From positions 1-42,190 of the forward strand of contig JAUYMC010000029.1 in NCBI GenBank assembly GCA_030699545.1: DNA of 42,190 nt, in the 5' to 3' direction. Under the pieces are notes generated by a model. That model did no database searches and had not been told where the DNA came from. It was given only the letters and a program-made list of their open reading frames with translations. Source of the DNA: Gemmatimonadales bacterium. Lineage in GTDB: Bacteria > Gemmatimonadota > Gemmatimonadetes > Gemmatimonadales > GWC2-71-9. The translations under genes were made by a program, and so were the position numbers. Positions 34,149-41,296 of this stretch are shown here, piece after piece (the stretch's first letter is position 1; every line of letters starts with the position of its first letter).

Positions 34149-34535
34149 ATGCCGTGGACTGACGCGCAGAAACTCAACTACCTCATAAAATTACCCTGGA
34201 CGATCGTCCCCGACAGGACACCCGAGGGGGAGCGCCTCTTACGGGTGGCCGAACTCCCCGCCGTCGTGGCGTGCGGCGATACCAACGAGGCCCTCGAAGC
34301 TGATTTTTGGGCCGCGCTCGAGGCGGCGCTTCGCAGCTACCTCCACTTTGGAGATCCCCTCCCGCTCCCCGCGCAGCGGCCGGCTCTGCCCTGGGAAACC
34401 GCTGAAGACGTGCCGACGAAGTTTGCCGTGCGCATGGTGCACGGCCGGCAACAGAACGTGACGGACGCGGATACCCGCTCGGATGGCGAGTGGAAGGAAA
34501 TGCTGCGGCCGGAGCCGGATCTCGTCGAAGCGTAG
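34149..34535 (+). CDS. hicB: HicB-like antitoxin
   Basis: The 128-residue protein has the partially degraded RNase H-like HicB fold: 'YLIKLPWTIVPDRTPEGERLLRVAELPAVVACGDTNEALEADFWAALEAALRSYLHFGDPLPLPAQ', matching the HicB order of strand, 'PGCxAxGxTxEEA', helix and 'xxPxP'. The tail after residue 80 is polar ('VRMVHGRQQNVTDADTRSDGEW') and carries no obvious HTH or ribbon-helix-helix, so operon autoregulation may differ from E. coli HicB. It follows hicA in the usual toxin-first order. Confidence 0.65.
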   Translation: MPWTDAQKLNYLIKLPWTIVPDRTPEGERLLRVAELPAVVACGDTNEALEADFWAALEAALRSYLHFGDPLPLPAQRPALPWETAEDVPTKFAVRMVHGRQQNVTDADTRSDGEWKEMLRPEPDLVEA

Positions 34536-34612
34536 CGCCAACCCCCGTCCCAAAAAGGGTGCCTGCACTGGTGAGGTGGGTCCGCCGGGCGGTCAAACCC
34601 CGCGCGGGCGTG

Positions 34613-35326
34613 TCAGCCGCCTACCGAACCACGGGTCACTGAGGGTTTGATCGTCAGCTTCAGAGGCCGCTGGTGCTCCGGGTCGGCCGAAATAACAACC
34701 CGGTCCAGCGGAAAGCTCACGAGGCGCCCGCTCCCCAAATAGCGGACCTCAACGGAGTGGGCCGAGCAGCTCTCGATTCGGCAGTCCTCCGAGCCTCCAA
34801 TGGTAATCCCCATGTTGGTCGCCACCCGCCGATAGATCACTGTCACCGTCTTGCCTTTGTGTCGGAGGATCGCGCCTGCCTTCGTGTTCCGGCTGGCGAT
34901 GAGATCCACGTAGATGGCAGGTGAAGCCTTTACCGTCTTGGGGCCGTCGCGCACATACGCCGGCCCGGCGAAGTGCGGGCGCTCCGTACTCGCGGTTACA
35001 ATCACGGCGACGATGTCGCGACCGTCTGAGGTGAGCGTGACGCACTCGAACGTGATGGGCGGATAGCACTCGTTCGCCCACGTCGCAACCTTCTCCCCAA
35101 CTGCCGTCGCGTTGTTAAGGCCGACGGCTGTGCCGTCCTGCCTGGCTCCGAGGAATAAGACACCCGGGCGTTCAGGGGTCGCGGAGTTAGCCAACGCGAC
35201 CAGCGCGCGCCTGACGTCTGATTCGTGGGGGGTGGTCTTGATCTCTGTGAGCGTGTCCTCCCCGGCACGGAGCCGAGCAAAGAGATGCTCCGGTGTCACG
35301 GTCCCGAAGCGGAGAAGGCGGTGCAA
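34613..35326 (-). CDS. Schlafen AlbA_2-domain protein
   Basis: The 237-residue protein has an N-terminal AlbA_2 (Schlafen, formerly AAA_4) domain: 'LTEIKTTPHESDVRRALVALANSATPERPGVLFLGARQDGTAVGL', then 'YPPITFECVTLTSDGRDIVAVIVTASTERPHFAGPAYVRDG' with the strand ending that often closes this domain. The C-terminal part ('GKTVTVIYRRVATNMGITIGG', 'RLVSFPLDRVVIS') is beta-rich and unknown. AlbA_2 domains bind nucleic acid, and several prokaryotic members are nucleases or defence effectors. The start is uncertain: TTG 35326 or GTG 35299 ('VTPEHLFARL'). Confidence 0.75.
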   Translation of the reverse strand: MHRLLRFGTVTPEHLFARLRAGEDTLTEIKTTPHESDVRRALVALANSATPERPGVLFLGARQDGTAVGLNNATAVGEKVATWANECYPPITFECVTLTSDGRDIVAVIVTASTERPHFAGPAYVRDGPKTVKASPAIYVDLIASRNTKAGAILRHKGKTVTVIYRRVATNMGITIGGSEDCRIESCSAHSVEVRYLGSGRLVSFPLDRVVISADPEHQRPLKLTIKPSVTRGSVGG

Positions 35327-35340
35327 TCGACGAAGGTCAT

Positions 35341-35389
35341 CATGCGCGTGAAAGTGCCCTGCGCCGTTTCGCTGTCAACCCGGACAACC
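35341..35389. repeat. 49-bp dispersed repeat, copy A
   Basis: This copy aligns without gaps to 37692-37740 with 38 of 49 bases identical, including a shared 17-bp end GTCAACCCGGACAACC plus one flanking base. On the plus strand both encode 'M-x-V-K-V-P' followed by 'S-T-R-T-T'; on the minus strand both carry TTGACA 17 nt before ACYTTC and an ATG. It lies just upstream of the AlbA_2 gene start (minus-strand sense). Confidence 0.6.
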
Positions 35390-35477
35390 TGCGACCGCGA
35401 GAAGCTGCGTCTAACGACCGCCAGAAAACAACGAGCTGCCCGACGAGCACCACGAGCGTGAGAACGCCGATCAATCA

Positions 35478-36842
35478 TCACGGTTTCCGTTCCCGCTGTT
35501 CGGTCTCGGCCCGGGCGCGGTGCTGCTCGACAAGGCGCCGCGCGACGTGCAGCAGATCGCGGCCGCGTTCGGCGAACTCTGCCACCTCCTCCTCGCTGGC
35601 CATCCTCGAGTCTGGAAGCGTCATTGTCATGGCCTCGGGATCCAGATCGAACCTTAGGTTGTGCCACCGTGGGGAGGGGTGCCCGGCGTCGGATAGCGCC
35701 GACCAGAGCCCGCGGAGAACGGCGACCAGTTCAGCGGGGGCTCCATGCGCTTCGAGGTGGTTGATCATCGCGGTCCGGCTCATATTCGACCAGTGCCAAA
35801 AGCGAGGTTTCGTGGCCTTCGCGTCGGCGTACACGCGGCGCACGAGACCGGCATCGCCGCCCATCCGCGCGACCGCCCGCGCCGTCGCCTCAATGACCTC
35901 GTCTGCCGTTTCGGCCCCGCGCAATTCAGCCTCGCCGTTCGGATCGGCGCCGGCGACGACCGCGGCCTGCTGCAACCCTCGCTCGCGATCGAGCAGGTTC
36001 CACGCCACAGTGCGCGCAGCGGCCTCCGCCGCATCAGGCGCGTACAGCAGATACATGAGATCGAGCGCCGTCTCGAACAGGAAGCGCGCAAGCGGCTCGG
36101 CACCGGCCGGGTGGCGTGCACGCGCTAGGATTTCCATAACTTCCGCCGTTGCGACAGCCCCGTGCAGGTAGCGGATCACCACCGAGTCTTGCAGGAAGCG
36201 CGGCCCGTAGACCCGCAGCGCAGCGCCATCGAACATGGCCCGGCACGCCTCAATTTCCGCAGCGAGGCCCGCGAGCGCGTTCGCCGACTGATCGAGTGAC
36301 ACCACGCCGGGGGCGCTGGCGGTCCGGTGTCGTCTGAGGATTCCAGCGCGGAGACGCTGGCCGACCGTCGGCCGCTCGGCTAACGACAGAGTCCAGCCGG
36401 TCGGAGTCTGGCGTGGCTCGCCGGCGGCTAGAAACTCGCTTGCATATGAACGGCCGCGCTGATCGCGGAACAGCACCCGCACCTCCCGAAACGGACCATA
36501 CGACGACGCGGCCCACACCATCGCCGCCTCGAAGTCGGCCGTGTAACTCTGTCCCGGCTTGACCTCGACGGGCAGCGGCGGCGCAGTCGCGAATCGCGTG
36601 GTGCTCATGGCGATTCTGCGCGTGTCGAGCGTCGCCTCGGCGAGGAAGATCGGCTCGCGGCCGCGGTTCGAAATCGTCGCGGCCAGGACGAAGGGTTGCG
36701 CGGCCGCCCCTGCCCGAGCGGTGTAGCCGAGGCCGACGCGGGCGCGGCCCGGCGCGCGTGTTAACGCGCGCACCGCAAGGATCGTCGCAAGGATGGCGCC
36801 CCATCCGGCGATCGCGGTCGTGACCCACCACGCGGCGTCCAC
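35478..36842 (-). CDS. Membrane-anchored DUF5677-like protein
   Basis: The 454-residue protein starts at a GTG with one N-terminal membrane helix 'TAIAGWGAILATILAVRAL'. A beta-rich domain follows (about 35-140: 'ATISNRGREPIFLAEATLDTRRIAM', 'REVRVLFRDQRGRSYASEFLAAGEP'). The helical C-terminal half has 'AEPLARFLFETALDLMYLLYAPDAAEAAARTVAWNLLDRERG' and 'WSNMSRTAMINHLEAHGAP', the layout of DUF5677 and related families in which an R-x-L-[FV]-E-x-x-x-[DN] helix is typical. Function unknown. Its neighbours on both sides are defence-type genes. Confidence 0.5.
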   Translation of the reverse strand: MDAAWWVTTAIAGWGAILATILAVRALTRAPGRARVGLGYTARAGAAAQPFVLAATISNRGREPIFLAEATLDTRRIAMSTTRFATAPPLPVEVKPGQSYTADFEAAMVWAASSYGPFREVRVLFRDQRGRSYASEFLAAGEPRQTPTGWTLSLAERPTVGQRLRAGILRRHRTASAPGVVSLDQSANALAGLAAEIEACRAMFDGAALRVYGPRFLQDSVVIRYLHGAVATAEVMEILARARHPAGAEPLARFLFETALDLMYLLYAPDAAEAAARTVAWNLLDRERGLQQAAVVAGADPNGEAELRGAETADEVIEATARAVARMGGDAGLVRRVYADAKATKPRFWHWSNMSRTAMINHLEAHGAPAELVAVLRGLWSALSDAGHPSPRWHNLRFDLDPEAMTMTLPDSRMASEEEVAEFAERGRDLLHVARRLVEQHRARAETEQRERKP

Positions 36843-36906
36843 GTTCAGTCTCTCTATGCGCGTGGTGTCCCGGGCGACCGAAGGTTTATGGCGCCCATCT
36901 TTCGAC

Positions 36907-37251
36907 TTAGCGGGCTCGCACCCGTGGCGCGGGGGCCGCGCCGCCCCTCAACTTCCTCTCCGCCGCTGGCGCCGCAGCGCGACGTCGGTCCACCGATGAT
37001 GGAGCCGCTCGCGGTTCGCCCTCGCGTCGGCGTCGCTTCGTGTCTCGGAAGTCGGCGATGATCTCGAGGACCTCGTTCTCCAGGAAGCCGAGCTGCTGCA
37101 CGAGGTGGTAGATGGTTGCCTCGGCTGCCGTTTTCTCCGCCTCCTGCGCCACGCGCAGCGCGTCCGCAACCGGCACTTGGCGCTGACCGTGCAGGCGGCG
37201 CTGCAGCTCTCGCACCAACTCGTCAAGATAGATGTCACCGGGCTCCTTCAT
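36907..37251 (-). CDS. Small helical protein of unknown function
   Basis: The 114-residue protein starts MKEPGDIYLDELVRELQRRLHGQRQVPVADALRVAQEAEKTAAEATIY-like and continues with a leucine-rich helix ('LVQQLGFLENEVLEIIADFRD'). It ends in an Arg/Ala-rich basic tail that may be disordered. ATG 37251 has AGGTG just upstream; a GTG two codons earlier is also possible. The spacing of hydrophobic residues suggests a coiled coil. No family recognised. Confidence 0.5.
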   Translation of the reverse strand: MKEPGDIYLDELVRELQRRLHGQRQVPVADALRVAQEAEKTAAEATIYHLVQQLGFLENEVLEIIADFRDTKRRRREGEPRAAPSSVDRRRAAAPAAERKLRGGAAPAPRVRAR

Positions 37252-37282
37252 GGACACCTCAGGAGCGAGGGTTAGGAGCGGC

Positions 37283-37543
37283 TCACTGCGGCGCGTCGAG
37301 CGGCCGCTTGAAGATGCTCTGACCGAAATAGCCGCCGAAGTCGGTCTGACCAGGTGGGACGTACGTCACGAGCTCCCAACCCGCACGACCGAGCGAGTCG
37401 ATGAGCGGCTTCGTCGTCTCGGCCCATTTCCCCCGCTGATCGGGCAGGAAGTGGTACTCCCACGCCGTCGGCGCCGCTGGCCGCGTCGCCGCTGCGGTCG
37501 CCAGGACGATCAAGGCCAGCAGCAGCGGAATGACGAGCTTCAT
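37283..37543 (-). CDS. Secreted DUF4177-like small protein
   Basis: The 86-residue protein has a signal peptide (MKLVIPLLLALIVLATAAA) and then 'AWEYHFLPDQRGKWAETTKPLIDSLGRAGWELVTYVPPGQTDFGGYFGQSIFKRP'. The 'WEY...LGxxGWELV...FKRP' frame is that of DUF4177-like proteins, small periplasmic or membrane-associated domains of unknown role. GGAGG stands 8 nt before the ATG at 37543, which is why the start six codons upstream was not used. Confidence 0.65.
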   Translation of the reverse strand: MKLVIPLLLALIVLATAAATRPAAPTAWEYHFLPDQRGKWAETTKPLIDSLGRAGWELVTYVPPGQTDFGGYFGQSIFKRPLDAPQ

Positions 37544-37903
37544 CTCGGGCTCCTCCTGCATGGGGTCGTGTGGTGAAAGGAGCGAAACTGCGGGCCGCGC
37601 GTTCAGATCGTGGCGGCCTTGGTATCTGCGGCTCTATCTCGCCCGGGCGAGGCTGGGCGCTCATCGTCGCTGGCGCGTGTCGTCGCGTGGGCATGGACGT
37701 GAAGGTGCCGCGCGGCGCCGTGGTGTCAACCCGGACAACCACGTTAGGCGGACGGTGCCCTGCCAGACTTGACCGCACACCGCGCTGCCCGCGCTGCAAC
37801 GGGCCGCTGACGTTCGGGACCGACAGGGGGGGTGCCCTCCAGCCTGGCGCGGGCGACGATCGCGCGCGGCAGCTTCGCGCCCGTCCCAACCAGATCTGTG
37901 TAA
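37544..37903. other. Gap with repeat copy B and possible ORF remnants
   Basis: No intact gene is visible. The plus-strand frame from ATG 37693 reads 'MDVKVPRGAVVSTRTTTLGG' and then 'RCPRCNGPLTF', a possible zinc-knuckle fragment, without recognisable continuation. In the AbiV frame the codons before 37904 include a TAA (37901-37903) preceded by 'PSSLARATIARGSFAPVPTRSV', which may or may not be related. Confidence 0.35.
37692..37740. repeat. 49-bp dispersed repeat, copy B
   Basis: Partner of 35341-35389 in the same orientation. Differences between the copies are concentrated in the middle (positions 19-32), while both ends are conserved, with exact identity over the last 17 bases. The spacing between the two copies is about 2.35 kb and encloses the DUF5677-like, coiled-coil and DUF4177-like genes. 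Confidence 0.6.
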
Positions 37904-38389
37904 AGAGCCTGCTGGCGCCGCGTCTCGAGGCTCCCCGCCTGCCACGCAGCGTACCTCAACGCCCGTGCGCTGGCGGAGGACGCGGCGCTGCTGCTCCGGG
38001 GCAAACGGTACGCACGCGCCACCGCCCTCGCGGTCACCGGGCTCGAAGAGGCCGGCAAGGCACTCCTGCTGTGGTTCGTGGGCCTGGGTCAGACCCGGGA
38101 GACGCACCGCGAGGAGGTGCTGGAGGCCGTACGTTGGAACCACAGGCTGAAACAGGCGACCTCGCTCCCGCTCCGCGTGATCGGCCAGGTCATCCCGCTC
38201 GTGCGGCGCATCAGGTTCACGATGCCCAGGCGCGCCGAGCGGCCTCGGAACTGGGCCGACGCCGAGCGGTTGCTTCGTGAGATGTTGGGCGGGCTGGCGA
38301 CGGCCGTCGAACCGATGATCGACGAGGCGCTGAAGGCCGAGCCGATGGTCACTGAGGACGCCGTGCAGCGCGTCGAGGTAGGGACGTAG
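37904..38389 (+). pseudogene. AbiV-like abortive-infection gene without a normal start
   Basis: The open frame encodes up to 161 residues containing the AbiV-type helical core 'AAYLNARALAEDAALLLRGKRYARATALAVTGLEEAGKALLLWFVGLG', in which the conserved 'A..la..glEEaGKa' helix is clear. 'REEVLEAVRWNHRLKQATSLPL' follows. An in-frame TAA lies at 37901, and no ATG, GTG or TTG occurs before GTG 38078, which is already past the core. So it is either disrupted at the 5' end or uses a rare start. AbiV blocks phage translation in Lactococcus. The stop is nested with the next gene (TAGTG). Confidence 0.55.
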
Positions 38390-38508
38390 TGCCGGATCCC
38401 AGGGAATACGACGACGACCTCGAGTTCGAGCGCGCCGAGCAGGCCGATGCCGAGGAGGGGCGGCGGGAGCTCGCGCCAGGCAGCGACGAGGACGAGGAGA
38501 CGTCGTGA
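38389..38508 (+). CDS. Very acidic 39-residue peptide
   Basis: A GTG overlapping the AbiV-like stop opens 'MPDPREYDDDLEFERAEQAD', continuing to 'GSDEDEETS' and TGA. About 40% of residues are Asp or Glu. It overlaps the stop and start of both neighbours (TAGTG and GTGA), which supports translation. No family recognised. Acidic peptides of this kind can be DNA mimics or inhibitors, but this is speculation. Confidence 0.4.
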   Translation: MPDPREYDDDLEFERAEQADAEEGRRELAPGSDEDEETS

Positions 38509-38687
38509 CCGGAAGGCGGCCGTTCGACGATCCGGAGCTCGCGAGGGAGGCGGCCCGAAAGGGGGGCCAGGCGAAGGCGGCGAAGCTCCGCGCCGCGCGA
38601 CTAGGTGCACCCGACGCGACGGCGCGCCGAGTAGCCGCTGCCCATCGTCACGGCCGTGCGCGGCGGCGAGGGCACCCCCCGTGGTGA
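38505..38687 (+). CDS. Small basic 60-residue protein
   Basis: GTG nested with the upstream TGA opens 'MTGRRPFDDPELAREAARKGGQAKAAKLRAARLG', ending 'RARRRGHPPW'. The 'xxPELAREAARKGGxxKA' helix resembles short Arg/Lys-rich proteins found next to phage small-terminase or conjugation genes, but I cannot name it. It precedes the GHKL ATPase gene by 49 nt. Confidence 0.4.
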   Translation: MTGRRPFDDPELAREAARKGGQAKAAKLRAARLGAPDATARRVAAAHRHGRARRRGHPPW

Positions 38688-38736
38688 TAGGTTTGGGGGT
38701 GCCCACGAGCATCCCATTCGCTCTTCGGAGGTCCGA

Positions 38737-40824
38737 GTGAAGCCGAAGAAGGGCCGCCGCCCGGCGGCCCCCCGCCCCGCTGTGCGCGCCGCTCCGGAAC
38801 CTGCACCCGAGCTGGCACCGCACCCGGGGCACAAGTACCAAATGCGGATCTCGCGCCTGACGATCGACAAGTTGGGTGTGAAGCTCTACGACAAGGTCGC
38901 CGCGGTGCTCGCCGAGCTCGTGGCGAATTGCTACGACGCCGACGCAACCACGGTCCGAATCACCCTGCCGTTCGACACCTACCTCGCGATCCAGCGCGAG
39001 GGCGTCTGGATAGACCAGGGGCACGAGATCGTGATTGAGGACAACGGGCACGGGATGATGGCCGACGAGGTCAACCGGCACTACCTGCACGTCGGGATCA
39101 ACCGCCGGACGACTCGCGGCCAGCAGACGCCGCACGGCCGGCAGGTCATGGGGCGAAAGGGTATCGGCAAGCTCGCCCCGTTCGGCATCTGCCACGAGAT
39201 CGAGGTCGTGACGGCCGGCGGCGCCCGGGGGCCCCAGGGATTCAGGGTCTCGAACTTGATCCTGCGTTACGAGGACATGCTCACCGAGGACGAGGAGCCG
39301 TACAACCCCATCGTGGGCCCGCTCGACGACACGTTCCTCCCGGAGACAGGGACGCGGATCACCCTGCGGCGCTTCGACCGTCGACGGGTCCCAGACGGCC
39401 CGGCGCTCAACCGGCAGCTCGCGGCGCGGTTCGGGCTCGTCCGCCCAGACTGGCGCGTCCAAGTCGTCGACTCGGTCGCTGCGGGCGACACGTTCGTCAT
39501 CGGCGACCTCCCGATCCAGAAGCTCGAGGGAACGGAGATCCGGCTCGAAGATCGCCCCGTACCCATGCCCAACGGGGGGCCCGTGCTGCCGGTCCGAGGT
39601 TGGGTCGCGTACGCCAGCGTCCCGTACAAGGACGAGGCCATGGCAGGCATCCGCATTTTCGCCCGCGGCAAGCTCGTCGCGCAGACCCGCGACTTCGACA
39701 TTCAGTCGGGCTTCACGGGCGAGTATAAAATGCGCAGCTATCTCGTCGGCGAAGTGCACGCGGACTGGCTCGACGAGGGCGACGAGGACCTCGTCCGGTC
39801 GGATCGTCAGGACATCCTCTGGAACTCGGAGAAGGGAGAGGCGCTGCGCGACTGGGGGCAGGCCCTCATCCGTGCCCTTGCCGGGCAGGCCGAAACGTCG
39901 CTCCGCGGCAGGGTCTGGGACGACTTTCTCGAGACGTCACAACTCGAGCGGCGCGTCCAAGAGGCCGCCCCCGACGACCCCGCCTTTCGCGACAGCGTCG
40001 TGCGGGCGGCGAAGCTGCTTGTCGGCCGGAACGACCGCGAGGCGGTCAAGGACGCCGACTACGCGCAGCGCGTGGTCGACTTCGCCTTTGCGGTCGGCCC
40101 GCAGCGCACGCTTCTCTCCGCCCTTCACCAAGCGGCCGACGAGGCCGGGACAACCCTCGACATCGTCCTCGACCTCTTTCACCAAGCTGGCGTCGCGGAG
40201 ACGTACTCGTTGGGCGTTGTCGCCCAGGAGCGCGTCGACGCCGTTGGGCACTTGGAGACGATGATCAGGACCAACGAGACGCAGGAGGCCAAGCTGCAGG
40301 TACTGGTCGAGGGCGCCCCTTGGATCCTACACCCGGAGTGGACGCCGCTCAGCCGTAACGAGTCGCTCAACACCTTCCGCCGGGCGTTCGAGGCGTGGTA
40401 CCGCCAGAGGTACGGCCGGGACATTGTAACATCGGCGATCGAGCATCCAGCGCGCCGGCCCGACTTCGTCTTTGTGCAGGACGAAGGCTTCCTCGAAATC
40501 GTGGAGATCAAGCATCCCGGTCACGCGCTGACGGACGACGAGATGGACCGAGCGTACGGGTACCTCCAGGCTCTCCAACAGTTCTTGGCTGAGAGCCCGG
40601 ACGTGGCCCGCGGTGTAGGCCGCCCGCGCCTCGTGATCATCTGCGATGCGACCACTTTCACGCGCCCGTCGTCGACGGGAGCCTCGCGTGACGCGGACGT
40701 TTCGCTCAGGGCGTGGGCAGGTGTGTTGCACGCGACGATGCACGCGCACGAGGACTTCCTCGCGGCAGTCCGCGGGCGTCGAATCACGCCTCCGCCGCTC
40801 GGCGGGCTAGGCGAAGATGCGTGA
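38737..40824 (+). CDS. GHKL-family ATPase with C-terminal PD-(D/E)XK-like motif
   Basis: The 695-residue protein starts at GTG with GGAGG 5 nt upstream. The GHKL (Hsp90/MORC/MutL-like) ATPase fold is clear: N-box 'LAELVANCYDADA' (N64), 'IEDNGHGM' (102-107) and 'GRKGIGKLAPFG' (139-150). A transducer-like part follows ('KDEAMAGIRIFARGKLVAQ', about 305-330). Near the C-terminus 'ARRPDFVFVQDEGFLEIVEIKHPG' (about 571-594) gives D-x(n)-E-x-K, the active site of PD-(D/E)XK nucleases. The gene overlaps vsr by 8 nt. ATP-gated cleavage, like MORC-type restriction components, is an inference. Confidence 0.8.
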   Translation: MKPKKGRRPAAPRPAVRAAPEPAPELAPHPGHKYQMRISRLTIDKLGVKLYDKVAAVLAELVANCYDADATTVRITLPFDTYLAIQREGVWIDQGHEIVIEDNGHGMMADEVNRHYLHVGINRRTTRGQQTPHGRQVMGRKGIGKLAPFGICHEIEVVTAGGARGPQGFRVSNLILRYEDMLTEDEEPYNPIVGPLDDTFLPETGTRITLRRFDRRRVPDGPALNRQLAARFGLVRPDWRVQVVDSVAAGDTFVIGDLPIQKLEGTEIRLEDRPVPMPNGGPVLPVRGWVAYASVPYKDEAMAGIRIFARGKLVAQTRDFDIQSGFTGEYKMRSYLVGEVHADWLDEGDEDLVRSDRQDILWNSEKGEALRDWGQALIRALAGQAETSLRGRVWDDFLETSQLERRVQEAAPDDPAFRDSVVRAAKLLVGRNDREAVKDADYAQRVVDFAFAVGPQRTLLSALHQAADEAGTTLDIVLDLFHQAGVAETYSLGVVAQERVDAVGHLETMIRTNETQEAKLQVLVEGAPWILHPEWTPLSRNESLNTFRRAFEAWYRQRYGRDIVTSAIEHPARRPDFVFVQDEGFLEIVEIKHPGHALTDDEMDRAYGYLQALQQFLAESPDVARGVGRPRLVIICDATTFTRPSSTGASRDADVSLRAWAGVLHATMHAHEDFLAAVRGRRITPPPLGGLGEDA

Positions 40825-41296
40825 TCAGCTCACGCGCGAGCAGCGGTACCGCGCAATGGTGGCGAACCGTGGCCGCACGGGGCCGGAGCTGGCACTCGCG
40901 CACGCCCTGTGGCGTCGCGGGCTGCGCTACCTGACGGCAGACGGCTACCGGCGCCTTGGCGGCCCCCGACTGTCCGGACACCCCGACATGGTGTTCGCGG
41001 GCCGGCACGTCGTCGTGTTCGTCGACGGCTGCTTTTGGCACGGCTGCCCGCGGTGCAAGGGGATCCCGACCCAGAGCGGGGCGTTCTGGCGTCGCAAGAT
41101 CGAGACGAACGTCGCGCGTGACCGACGAGTCACGGCAGAGCTACGACGGGCGGGTTGGGCCGTGATTCGCGTCCCCGAGCACGCTCTGCGCGACGAAGCC
41201 CGGCTAGCCCGGACGGCCGCGCGCGTCGCCCGTCGCGTCCGCGCGCGCCGGTCGCGTGCGCCGCGCACTTCCTCGAGGCTGATCCCTTGGCGATGA
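40817..41296 (+). CDS. vsr: Vsr-type very-short-patch endonuclease
   Basis: The 159-residue protein follows the Vsr layout: 'MVANRGRTGPELALAHALWRRGLRYL', 'LSGHPDMVFAGRHVVVFVDGCFWHGCPRCKGIPTQSGAFWRRKIETNVARDRRVTAELRRAGWAVIRV'. The metal aspartate (D57), 'FVDGCFWHGC' with catalytic-region histidine (H75) and a zinc-site-like cysteine set are present; the usual 'WEC' after the last strand is replaced by 'PEH'. Vsr nicks T:G mismatches arising from deamination of 5-methylcytosine and normally accompanies a C5 methyltransferase, here the next gene. It overlaps both neighbours. Confidence 0.92.
   Translation: MRDQLTREQRYRAMVANRGRTGPELALAHALWRRGLRYLTADGYRRLGGPRLSGHPDMVFAGRHVVVFVDGCFWHGCPRCKGIPTQSGAFWRRKIETNVARDRRVTAELRRAGWAVIRVPEHALRDEARLARTAARVARRVRARRSRAPRTSSRLIPWR

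Noticed and set aside
38089-39759. 556-codon minus-strand frame opposite the GHKL ATPase
   Set aside because: The plus-strand protein has intact GHKL motifs; the antisense frame is a composition artefact.
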